The position numbers and the translations under genes are program-made. From contig DASZTS010000015.1 of the NCBI GenBank assembly GCA_035547915.1, positions 124,001 to 188,000 on the forward strand: 64,000 nucleotides of DNA. The letters are read 5' to 3'. This document shows, in pieces, positions 33,863 through 41,989 of this stretch; the first letter of the stretch is position 1, and each line of letters opens with the position of its first letter. Under the pieces are notes generated by a model. It was not told the DNA's origin. It made no database searches and saw only the letters and a program-made list of their open reading frames with translations. The DNA is from DASSFG01 sp035547915 (GTDB taxonomy: Bacteria > Planctomycetota > Planctomycetia > Pirellulales > JAICIG01).

Positions 33863-36604
33863 TTACTCCGTTTTCGACTCGGCGGCCTTCTTCAGCGTCA
33901 CCACGAGGTCCTTGGTCTCACCTTCGGGGAGCCGAACCGTCTCGTTGGTTGCCTCGTAGCCGGGAGCAGTCACGGTGAATTTGACGTCCTCGTCCGGCAA
34001 CATCTGCGACGTTCGATATCGGCCGTCGTTTTGATGCTCGAAGCTCAAGTCGGATCGCAACTCCCCTGCGAGAACGTATTCCTGCTTGCCCCACGAATAG
34101 GCGGCGGTGACATGAAAATCTTTCAATTGTTTCCCCTCGGCATCGACGGCGTTGATCAACACGAGCGGTGCGCGGTAGCGAATGATCTCAAGCCCATCCA
34201 CGTCGTCGTTCAACGTGCCGAGCTCCACCCGCGACCGAATGTTCTCCAATTCCTTCCCTTTGCTACGGCGGAATCGCAAGGCACCGTGCTCGTTTGTCGA
34301 CAAGTTGAGCTGCACTTCTTGTAGTCCGTGCGGAATTCGCATCGAAATGGTCCCCTCCTGATTGGGGCGGCCCTGTCCGAACCAATACTGGCCGTCCATT
34401 TGTCCGAATACGTGCACCTCGTGGCCTCGTGTCTTGTTCCCTTTGCTGTCGAGAATCTGGGCGTTGAGGAGCACATGCGGCGATGCTTGGATCTCGATCG
34501 GAGCCGAGGCGACGCCTTCTTGGATCTTCACCTTCATCGGTAGGAAGACTCCGGGGATCTCGTAGCGTGCCCGGTCACGAACGATCGGGTCGTAATGGTG
34601 CTCTTCCGGGATGACCCGGTAATCGCCATTCGGCAACGGGTCGAATGCGAAATGGCCATCTTCATCGGTGATGGCGCTGCGGCGAATCGACGTCGCCACG
34701 GGAAGGTTGTTCACCGTTTCGTTGCCGCCCCCTTCATATTGAATGTTGACGGGAATCTTGGCGACGGGCTTGCCCTCGGCGCTCAACACGCGTCCCGATA
34801 CGCGCACACCGGGTCGAAGCCGGATTTCGCCCACGTCGCCACGCTCCTTGTTGACGTCTCGTGAGGTGCTGGCATAATGCGTCGGCAAGACCCAGAACAC
34901 ACCCACGCCCCCTTTGACGAGATTTAAGCGAAACTTTCCCGAATCGTTGGTGATGCTCTCTGTGAACGATCCGTAGTCGCGGAAGTCGGAGGCGCTGGCC
35001 TTCGAATAGCCTTGGACCTTGACGCCGGACAGGGGTTTGCCGTCGGGAGCGACAACCGTGCCGGTGATGGGCTCGGAGGGGCGCAGTTCCACCGTTTCGA
35101 AGAACGGACGTTCGCCGAGCTTCTCGTTCTTGCGAATCATCGTCAGCCCGTAACCGAAGCCTTTCTGGGCCGCATAGTTGTCGTGGTCGACGTCCAACTC
35201 GATGTACAGCAAAGGGATGGCGACCTGCTCCGGCGGAATCTCGAAAGAATACTTTCCTTCCGCGTCCGTCTTGTGTCGCGTCTCGGCGACAATCGTGTTC
35301 TCCTCGGAGGTGAGCTTCGATCGCCGCACGACGACCGTCGCGTCCGGGATTCCTTTTCCCGTATCCTTGTCGAGGACGACGCAGGTGTAATGTAGCGTTT
35401 CCGCGTTGTTGGTCTTCGGGGCGGCCGGTTGTTCTTTTGACGGTTCGGCATGGTCGTCTTGGGATGCCGTCGGTTGCGCTTCGTCGTCGGCCCGCGCCGA
35501 ATCGAGGCGAACGGCTCCGACGAGCGTGGCGCCGACCAGCGACAGCACTCCTGCCGCCAGATAGAAAGCGAGGGGCGAGCGAGGTCGCAAGGCCGTAGGC
35601 GAAGCGAGTAGCATTTTGATTCTCCGTGAGAGCTGGCTGGATCGGTCAACGAGGGGAATCGCCCCGGCGATGGGCCGGCACAATCGCTGTCGGGCGAACG
35701 CCATCAGAAGCTCCGAGTATTCGATCGCGTCGCGCCCGTCGCCGGCCGCGTGGTTGTCGGCTAGAAAATCCTGACAGACGCGCAGCTCGCGCCGCAACTT
35801 CCAGAACAGCGGTTGGAACCAGAGCAGGAACTGACAAAGACACGCTACTTGCCAGCCGCGGGAATCGCCGTTTTCGATGTGCGACCATTCGTGAGCCAAA
35901 CAGAATCGCAATGTCGCCGCATCGCCCGACGCGATCGCCTCGGGCACGAGCACCGTCGGCCGCCGGCATCCGTAGGTCAATGGCGTGGAAACCTCCCTTG
36001 AGACAAGTAGGCGCACCGGGGCTCCGCAGTTCTTGGTCACCAACATCCACAAATCGGTCACGGTCTTGCCGGCCGGTCGAGCACGGGCCGACATCCCTCG
36101 CAGGCAGGTAAGGCCGTAGATCCATTCCGCCAGGAGCCCGGTTGCAGCCAGCCCGTGGATCACCACCAAGGCCAGCGCCGCCAGCTCCCAAAAATCGAAG
36201 CGAGAAAGCGGCGCCGTGGCGTGAGCAGACGAGACGGAGCCCAATTCGGGGCCGGCGCTTGCGGCGACCGTGCGGGACAGCTCGACCCGTTGGTCTTCGG
36301 CTGCCGTTCGTGAAGCGGACGGCAAAGTAACACTCGCGGAAAGCGAGACCCGTGAATCGGTCGTGCTGGCACGGTGTGCCGACACGATTCCCAGATGCCA
36401 TGCCGGCGAGTTCAACACGGCGAGCAACAACGGGACCAGCGACGCGGTCAGAAGCGTCATGCGAATGAGCGTGATGCGGTCGGCAGGTTGCCGCAGACGC
36501 CGCACGGCGAGCCTCCCTAACGCCAGCAGGATGGCACCGGCCGCGGCAAACTCCATCCATTTCACGACAATCTGCTGTGCGGAAATCGGAGGTGCGGAAA
36601 GCAT
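33863..36604 (-). CDS. BlaR1-like M56 metalloprotease sensor with carboxypeptidase-regulatory-like repeats
   Basis: This 913-residue membrane protein starts with an M56 (BlaR1/MecR1) domain. It has helices near 15-31, 48-66 and 136-168, the zinc motif HEWSH at 238-242 followed by ENGD, and another membrane helix near 345-368 (PLAFYLAAGVLSLVGATLVG). Instead of a penicillin-binding sensor domain the periplasmic part (about 400-910) is beta-rich, with several carboxypeptidase-regulatory-like units such as EPITGTVVAPDGKPLSGVKV and GVRVSGRVLSAEGKPVAKIP. By analogy with BlaR1 it should sense an outside signal and trigger loss of the BlaI-type repressor, whose gene lies 3 bp upstream. The signal is unknown and there is no reason to expect beta-lactam resistance. 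Confidence 0.88.
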   Translation of the reverse strand: MLSAPPISAQQIVVKWMEFAAAGAILLALGRLAVRRLRQPADRITLIRMTLLTASLVPLLLAVLNSPAWHLGIVSAHRASTTDSRVSLSASVTLPSASRTAAEDQRVELSRTVAASAGPELGSVSSAHATAPLSRFDFWELAALALVVIHGLAATGLLAEWIYGLTCLRGMSARARPAGKTVTDLWMLVTKNCGAPVRLLVSREVSTPLTYGCRRPTVLVPEAIASGDAATLRFCLAHEWSHIENGDSRGWQVACLCQFLLWFQPLFWKLRRELRVCQDFLADNHAAGDGRDAIEYSELLMAFARQRLCRPIAGAIPLVDRSSQLSRRIKMLLASPTALRPRSPLAFYLAAGVLSLVGATLVGAVRLDSARADDEAQPTASQDDHAEPSKEQPAAPKTNNAETLHYTCVVLDKDTGKGIPDATVVVRRSKLTSEENTIVAETRHKTDAEGKYSFEIPPEQVAIPLLYIELDVDHDNYAAQKGFGYGLTMIRKNEKLGERPFFETVELRPSEPITGTVVAPDGKPLSGVKVQGYSKASASDFRDYGSFTESITNDSGKFRLNLVKGGVGVFWVLPTHYASTSRDVNKERGDVGEIRLRPGVRVSGRVLSAEGKPVAKIPVNIQYEGGGNETVNNLPVATSIRRSAITDEDGHFAFDPLPNGDYRVIPEEHHYDPIVRDRARYEIPGVFLPMKVKIQEGVASAPIEIQASPHVLLNAQILDSKGNKTRGHEVHVFGQMDGQYWFGQGRPNQEGTISMRIPHGLQEVQLNLSTNEHGALRFRRSKGKELENIRSRVELGTLNDDVDGLEIIRYRAPLVLINAVDAEGKQLKDFHVTAAYSWGKQEYVLAGELRSDLSFEHQNDGRYRTSQMLPDEDVKFTVTAPGYEATNETVRLPEGETKDLVVTLKKAAESKTE

Positions 36605-36607
36605 GTG

Positions 36608-37003
36608 CTAATCCCTCGAGCCTTCTTTTGTGGGGCCCTCTTTCTGTCGCCGCGTCTTGGCTATCAAGCGTTCCAGTTCGCGCATTTCGTCGGGCGAGAC
36701 GTCTTCGGCTTGCAGCATGTTGAGGACGAGCTTGTCGAGAGCCCCATTAAACACGCGCTTGAGGAACCGCGAGCTCACTTGCTCTCGCGTATGACGCGGC
36801 GAGTAGAAGAGCGTTCGACCGATGCTGCGCTGCTTCACCAACCCTTTTTCGGCCATGATTCGCAGCAGAGTTTGCACCGTCGTGAAGGCGGTCTTCTGCT
36901 CGCGCGACATCGCCGCGTGCACATCACGCACCTTGGCTTCCCCCAGTTCCCAGAGAACTTTGAGGACGTCGAGCTCGCGTTCGCTGGGGCTCAAATCAGA
37001 CAT
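36608..37003 (-). CDS. BlaI/MecI/CopY-family repressor
   Basis: This 131-residue winged-helix repressor has the family pattern: LSPSERELDVLKVLWELGEAKV, then VHAAMSREQKTAFTTVQTLL as the recognition region, AEKGLVKQRSIGRTLFYSPR as the wing, and a C-terminal helical dimer region. BlaI-type repressors bind palindromes as dimers and are inactivated by cleavage downstream of BlaR1. The ATG at 37003 is chosen over an upstream TTG that would overlap the operator. It is the first gene of an operon with the M56 sensor, DUF1549/1553 and DUF1501 genes. Confidence 0.9.
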   Translation of the reverse strand: MSDLSPSERELDVLKVLWELGEAKVRDVHAAMSREQKTAFTTVQTLLRIMAEKGLVKQRSIGRTLFYSPRHTREQVSSRFLKRVFNGALDKLVLNMLQAEDVSPDEMRELERLIAKTRRQKEGPTKEGSRD

Positions 37004-37017
37004 GGGCGCACGGGACA

Positions 37018-37038
37018 AACTAAACTAATAGTTTAGTT
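37018..37038 (-). promoter_or_regulatory. Palindromic operator for the BlaI-type repressor
   Basis: AACTAAACT (37018-37026), AAT, AGTTTAGTT (37030-37038) form a perfect 9-bp inverted repeat with a 3-bp spacer, starting 15 bp before the repressor's ATG. BlaI/MecI operators have the same design of an AT-rich dyad over the promoter, so this should control the whole operon by autorepression. Confidence 0.75.
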
Positions 37039-37189
37039 GAATGTACCGAGTATGCGGTATCTGTCAATAGGCTTGCGGCGCCACCGAAAAACGCCATTAG
37101 CGACCCAGCCTAGGCCCAAAGGAAACAGGAATTCACAAGGGGTGGGGGTTCCCCGGGCTTCCGATGTACCTCCTGCGCTTCATCGCACG

Positions 37190-40024
37190 CTATTCGCCTT
37201 CGCGCGGGCGGCGGTCGATGGTGGCACGTGCTCGTAGACCGTGGTCCTCGAAGGTCAGACCGAAGTTGCCGCCGACGACGTCGGCGAGGGCGACGTTGGC
37301 GGGGCCGCGCCTAGGTTGACCGGGGTGACCATAAACGGTCGATTCCATCGTCTGCCATTCGTCGTTCCAGACGTAGTCGCCGCCGCCGGGACAGACCAGC
37401 CGCGTGTGCCAGAACTGCTCGTGCAACTTCACCGGGTCGCGATCGGGCCAGCGGCGGTGCCATTCGTTGAGAATGGGCAGGTTGCCCCACGACAGCGCCT
37501 GCGACGCTTGCTGCGCCTCGTTGCCCGCGAACACGGAGATGAGGTCGACGAATCGCTTGTCGAATTGCAGGCCGGCGCTCGTTCCGAGCCACGGCCGACC
37601 AGCGGCGGCCAGCGGTTGTCCGGTCTGCCTCAACCGGCGACGTTCGAGCAACCGGTCGATAGCCCGCTTCATCACGTCTTGATTCCAGGCGATGATCAAT
37701 CCGTCGGCAGAAAATGAATAATAAAGGTAGGGTCGGCCGACGCCGGCTGGCAGCTTTCCGGCCGTCCGCTCCGACGGTCCGATCCTGACATAGGGCTCGC
37801 CCTGGTGGTCGAACGATTCCCAAGCCGAGCCACCGGGCGCGACTTGTTCGACGAGCGCTCTCATTCCCGCCAGGAACGCCGTGAGCTTGAGTGCATCGCG
37901 CACGTCGATATAGAACGCCAGCGGCGATCGGTCCATCGCGACCCGGCCCAGATCGCCATCTCCGGCATTCTCTTCGTCGAGCTTCTCGGTCAACTTCTTC
38001 CAATACTCTGCGTCGTCGTCGACGAACACGCTCACCCAATTTCCGAGCCAATCGAAAGGATCGACGTTCACCGCGCCGGCCGCAAACCTGGCCCAACCGG
38101 CTTGCCGCGCCTCGCGGTTGATCGCGAGGATGTTGTGGTAGATGGCCTGGTGCGGGTCGCCATCCGTGGACCCGAGCTCGACGCCGCGCACCATATCGAT
38201 CATCCAGCGATAGCGGGTGCCCCAGATCAGCGGCATCACCGACAGATCGGTTGCCAGTCGCGAGGGCTTCACCGTCAAACGCAGCGCAATCGGGTCGAAG
38301 GCCCAACTCCAGTTCGCTTGGTATCCGTCGCGCCAAGCGGAATATGCCTCGTACTCGGATTGCGTGACGCGTTCGAACGGGAGTTCGGCGATCGGCGTTT
38401 GGAACTCCAGCGAGTTTTGGGTCGACGAGCAAACGCCGCCTGCCTCGATTCGCAACGTGCCGACGCCGGACAGCTCGAGGTCGGTGTGGATAGGACCTTC
38501 TTCGACCTTGCCGTCCACGAGAGTGTCGAGAAAGCGCGCTTGCAATTCGCTCATCACCGCGGCGTCGTTCAGACGACGCGAGGCGGCGATGCGCCACCGC
38601 GGGCCGCACCAACGACGGATGGCGGCGTCGCTGAGAAAGACGAACGCCGTTTCATCCTCGTCGCCGCGCGGATAGCGGATGCGGAAGAACTTGTATTCGT
38701 CGAGCGTGGCCGCAGACGGCGCATCGCCCCGCTCGACCCGAACCAACCGCTCGAGCTGCGCCGTCGAATTGGTCACGACCACCGCGCTCTCCAAGGCGGC
38801 GATGTAGCACGATACGCGGCGATCGGGGGAGAGAAAGCCCGACCAAGCGAGCCCGCCGGTTTGGCCGGAAACGGGTTTGGCGGATTTGTCCTTCGCGGCC
38901 GAGACGGCAGCCTGGTCGAGCAACAGCGTTCGCAGGGCGGCGGGCTGATTGCTCTCCAGCAGTATGGCCACGTCCGTGCCCGTGAAGAAATAAGAGTAAG
39001 GGTCGGAACTGGTCAGCGCCGCGCTGGCGACAACGTCGGGACCGAGCAGCGGAACGATCGTCGAAAACGGCAGGCATAATTGTCGCTCGTAGCGCGGCTG
39101 CACCCGTTCGTCTTCGCTGCGTCGGGAGGCAAAGCGGGCCAACGGCGCGCCTCGCTGCGAGATTTCGTCGGCCACGGCGGCAGCCGCCGCCAACGAGGGA
39201 AAGAAGACCGCGTATTGATCGGCGGGTATGCATTTCGCCAACGGGTCGAGCGTCGGCTTGGCATCGCCGAGGAGCGGTTTCCAATCGATCTCGGCGACAG
39301 TGATGCCCGGTATGGAAGAGACGTCGACCATCTCTTCCATCTCGTCGTCCTCGTCGCTCACCCACAGTTCGCGGTCGAGTTGCAGGTTTTCGCGCAGGGC
39401 CCGGCCGCCGATGAATAGGTCGAAGTTCTCGTTGATGTCGCTCGATCGATTGAAAGACCAGAGGGACCTGCGGGAGTTCCAGTTATTACGAGGGTTTTCG
39501 CCGCGTGCCAAGAGCGCGAGGCGCGCTTGATGACGATGCCAGGCGCCGCCGGGCAAGTCGCGGTCGAGTAATGCTTCGTAGTGCTCCTCCTTGGCCAGAT
39601 AGAACTCTTCGCCTCCCGCCAACGCCGTAGAGGCGTCGATGGCGAACCGCAACCGGACCATGCCGTTGTAATCGGCCTTCGGCACGTAGAGCGATCCCGT
39701 CACCTCGCGGCCCGCCGGCGCACGAACGGCGATGATGTGTTCGCCGGGCAGCGGCGTCTGCGACCACCAACGAAATCGGCTTTCGTCCTCGACGTAGACT
39801 TCGCCCTCGCCGTCGAGCACGGCCCGCAGGTGCATCGCTTCGCGGCGTTGCCTGGTGCGCCAATTGTAGCTCCAATCGGTGCGATACTGCGCCTGATCTG
39901 GGAATCTTCCGTCGGTCAGCTTCAGTTCGGTCAATCGCACGCGGTAAAAGGCATCTTCGGCGCGGGCCGCGCCCGAAAGGGCCACGAAGCAAAAGACCAA
40001 TGGCAACGCGCGGCGACCGAGCAT
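37190..40024 (-). CDS. Large exported hypothetical protein
   Basis: This 944-residue protein has a clear signal peptide (ALPLVFCFVALSGAARAEDA, cleavage after ARA) and no other membrane segment, so it is periplasmic or surface located. The N-terminal 160 residues are beta-rich, with RWWSQTPLPGEHIIAVRAPA. The rest contains repeated mentions of a DUF-like fold with SPLAFYIDVRDALKLTAFLAG and GRPYLYYSFSADGLIIAWNQ near 700-810. The C-terminal 150 residues are rich in Trp/Arg and include a YVWNDEWQTMESTVYGHPGQ block. I do not recognise a characterised family; its size and composition match planctomycete-specific proteins. It is a single gene, divergent from the MFS transporter across 543 bp. Confidence 0.75.
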   Translation of the reverse strand: MLGRRALPLVFCFVALSGAARAEDAFYRVRLTELKLTDGRFPDQAQYRTDWSYNWRTRQRREAMHLRAVLDGEGEVYVEDESRFRWWSQTPLPGEHIIAVRAPAGREVTGSLYVPKADYNGMVRLRFAIDASTALAGGEEFYLAKEEHYEALLDRDLPGGAWHRHQARLALLARGENPRNNWNSRRSLWSFNRSSDINENFDLFIGGRALRENLQLDRELWVSDEDDEMEEMVDVSSIPGITVAEIDWKPLLGDAKPTLDPLAKCIPADQYAVFFPSLAAAAAVADEISQRGAPLARFASRRSEDERVQPRYERQLCLPFSTIVPLLGPDVVASAALTSSDPYSYFFTGTDVAILLESNQPAALRTLLLDQAAVSAAKDKSAKPVSGQTGGLAWSGFLSPDRRVSCYIAALESAVVVTNSTAQLERLVRVERGDAPSAATLDEYKFFRIRYPRGDEDETAFVFLSDAAIRRWCGPRWRIAASRRLNDAAVMSELQARFLDTLVDGKVEEGPIHTDLELSGVGTLRIEAGGVCSSTQNSLEFQTPIAELPFERVTQSEYEAYSAWRDGYQANWSWAFDPIALRLTVKPSRLATDLSVMPLIWGTRYRWMIDMVRGVELGSTDGDPHQAIYHNILAINREARQAGWARFAAGAVNVDPFDWLGNWVSVFVDDDAEYWKKLTEKLDEENAGDGDLGRVAMDRSPLAFYIDVRDALKLTAFLAGMRALVEQVAPGGSAWESFDHQGEPYVRIGPSERTAGKLPAGVGRPYLYYSFSADGLIIAWNQDVMKRAIDRLLERRRLRQTGQPLAAAGRPWLGTSAGLQFDKRFVDLISVFAGNEAQQASQALSWGNLPILNEWHRRWPDRDPVKLHEQFWHTRLVCPGGGDYVWNDEWQTMESTVYGHPGQPRRGPANVALADVVGGNFGLTFEDHGLRARATIDRRPREGE

Positions 40025-40567
40025 GATAGTTTCCTCCGAGTTGCGGGCCTTGCGGTCTGTCCGAGGGCCGGTATTAGTAGGGAAAGGCGTTCTCCGGCTC
40101 TAGCGACGAATGGCTTTAGAGCCGATCCGAAAACCTGCTGGCGAGTCGAATCGTTCCTGTCGCAACATCGGTTCTCGGGCGGGCTCTTAGGCTTAGGACT
40201 TAGGATAAATCGATTCCACCGCTCGCCGCTGCCGCTCGGCACGCACAACCCATACGCCCCAGGCGATGCACACCACGGTCACGACGACCTCATCAGGCGA
40301 AGGGAGAATTGCTTGGGCGTTGGTAGGCTGCCGCCACGACTTCCGTTCACGGCATAACCGCCAATCGAAGCGGTCGGCTTTAGAGCAACCGACAAAACCG
40401 GATCGAGCTTCACAAAATCGGCGTTTCACCGCCGATTTTTTGCCCGCGGCGCTCCGGCGTCCGGGTTTTGTCAGCCGCTCTTAGTGTTTGACAAAGCGGG
40501 CCATGAGCGTCCATTATCGCACGATGCTGGTTGGTGAGAAGGCCCCACCTCGTGTACGGGATTTTGC
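40025..40567. other. Divergent intergenic region containing repeat copy B
   Basis: This 543-bp gap lies between the minus-strand exported hypothetical and the plus-strand MFS gene. It holds the best-preserved repeat copy (40382-40483). No other gene is convincing. A minus-strand frame reading DEVVVTVVCIAWGVWVVRAE near 40220-40300 has a hydrophobic stretch but no start codon or ribosome-binding site. Confidence 0.55.
40382..40483 (+). repeat. Dispersed ~100-bp repeat, copy B (best preserved)
   Basis: The left end AGAGCAACCGACAAAACCGG and right end CCGGGTTTTGTCAGCCGCTC are imperfect inverted repeats. Between them AAAATCGGCG (40414-40423), loop TTTCAC and CGCCGATTTT (40430-40439) make a perfect 10-bp hairpin followed by two more T. 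By eye its reverse complement differs from copy C at about five positions in 104. Confidence 0.9.
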
Positions 40568-41911
40568 ATGACATCTCCTGGTCCAACCGATCTTCGCGCG
40601 TCCGATGGGGTTCTTCCGCCAGACGCCGCGGGACCGGCTGCCCAATCCGGCGGTCGTGATGTTACGAGTCTGCGCGACCTATCGCCCGAGCAGGTGAAGT
40701 CCGGCGCGGCGGCTTGGCTGGGATGGTTGTTCGACGGGCTCGACATGCACCTGTATGTGCTCGTGGCCGTTCCGTTCGTCGCCGAGTTGCTCGGCACGTC
40801 CGATCAGCAAGATCCGCGGGTCGGCTATTGCAGCTCGTGGATCCAGGCGGCATTCCTCATCGGCTGGGCGCTGGGGGGCGGTTTTTTCGGGCTGGTGGGC
40901 GATCGGATGGGGCGCAGCCGGGGGCTGATGCTGACGATCCTCACGTACGCTCTCTTCACGGGCCTCTCCTACTTTGCGCAAACATGGTGGCAATTACTCG
41001 CCTTCCGCTTCCTGGCCGCGCTGGGCATCGGCGGAGAATGGGCGGTGGGCGCATCGCTGCTCGCCGAGACCTGGCCGCGCCGCTGGCGCCCCTGGATGGC
41101 GGCCGTCCTACAGACGGGTGTGAACTGCGGCATCATGCTAGCGGGCCTGGCCAATTACCTGCTTGCCGATTATCCCAAACGTTCGGTGTTTCTCGTCGGC
41201 GTGCTACCGGCCTTGCTGGTGCTGTGGATCCGGAAATCCGTACCCGAGCCCGAGGAATGGCATGCGGCCCAGCGCGAGTCGGCCCGCGAGCTGCCGCCCT
41301 TTTCGGACCTTTTTCGCGGCGACATCCGTCGCACGACGCTGCTCACGCTCACCGTCTGCGCCCTCTCGCTCTCGGCACATTGGGCATTCGCGTTCTGGAG
41401 CCTCCAGCACCTGCGCAGTCTGCCCGACGTGGCCGATTGGACCGGCCCGCGGAAGAGCCAACTCGTCAGCCAGTTGCTCTGGGTGGTGATGGCCGCGTCG
41501 ATCACCGGGAATTTTCTGGCCGCATTCATCGCCCGCTGGTTGAATTATCGGCGGGCGATCGCGGGACTTTTCCTGGCCTACTTCGTTTCGATGTTCACGA
41601 CGTATTGTGTCCCTCGCGGACATAACAGCCTGTGGTTCGGGTTCGCCGCGATCGGTCTCTGCCAGGGAGCGTTCGCGTTGTTCACGATGTATCTGCCGCC
41701 GCTGTTTCCGACCTTGCTGCGCACGACGGGCGCCGGTTTCTGTTATAACTTCGGCCGCATCGTGGCCGGCCTGGGGACCGTCTTCTTCGGCCTCTCCGCC
41801 GAAGTGGGCGACTATCGCCTCGCGCTGTTCTACGCCGGGTTCTTGTTCCTGCCGGCCGCCGGGCTGGCGTGCCTGTTGCCCGAACCGCCCGACGAAGAGT
41901 TGTTGGCCTGA
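40568..41911 (+). CDS. MFS transporter, metabolite:H+ symporter type
   Basis: This 447-residue inner-membrane transporter has about twelve hydrophobic segments. The family loop between helices 2 and 3 is GLVGDRMGRSRGLML, and FRFLAALGIGGEWAVGASLLAE is the helix-4/5 signature of the sugar and organic-acid symporter branch (GEWxxG pattern). GWLFDGLDMHLYVLVAVPF opens helix 1. A soluble N-terminus of about 45 residues precedes it, and a central cytoplasmic loop lies near residues 220-250. The substrate cannot be told. It stands alone, divergent from the exported hypothetical and convergent with the PVC heme-binding gene. Confidence 0.88.
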   Translation: MTSPGPTDLRASDGVLPPDAAGPAAQSGGRDVTSLRDLSPEQVKSGAAAWLGWLFDGLDMHLYVLVAVPFVAELLGTSDQQDPRVGYCSSWIQAAFLIGWALGGGFFGLVGDRMGRSRGLMLTILTYALFTGLSYFAQTWWQLLAFRFLAALGIGGEWAVGASLLAETWPRRWRPWMAAVLQTGVNCGIMLAGLANYLLADYPKRSVFLVGVLPALLVLWIRKSVPEPEEWHAAQRESARELPPFSDLFRGDIRRTTLLTLTVCALSLSAHWAFAFWSLQHLRSLPDVADWTGPRKSQLVSQLLWVVMAASITGNFLAAFIARWLNYRRAIAGLFLAYFVSMFTTYCVPRGHNSLWFGFAAIGLCQGAFALFTMYLPPLFPTLLRTTGAGFCYNFGRIVAGLGTVFFGLSAEVGDYRLALFYAGFLFLPAAGLACLLPEPPDEELLA

Positions 41912-41989
41912 TTCAGCCGGGCGGGGCCGAGTAGCCGGCTCGTGCCGCGCTCTAAATCGACGGAACCCTGAGTTGGAATCCGTTACCGT

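Noticed and set aside
33863..37038. Beta-lactam resistance, suggested by the BlaI/BlaR1 pair.
   Set aside because: The sensor protein has carboxypeptidase-regulatory-like domains instead of a penicillin-binding domain and no beta-lactamase is nearby; the pair controls a planctomycete-specific operon.
40193..40300. A small membrane protein on the minus strand reading DEVVVTVVCIAWGVWVVRAE.
   Set aside because: No start codon lies in a sensible position, and the upstream part of the frame is translation of repeat copy B.
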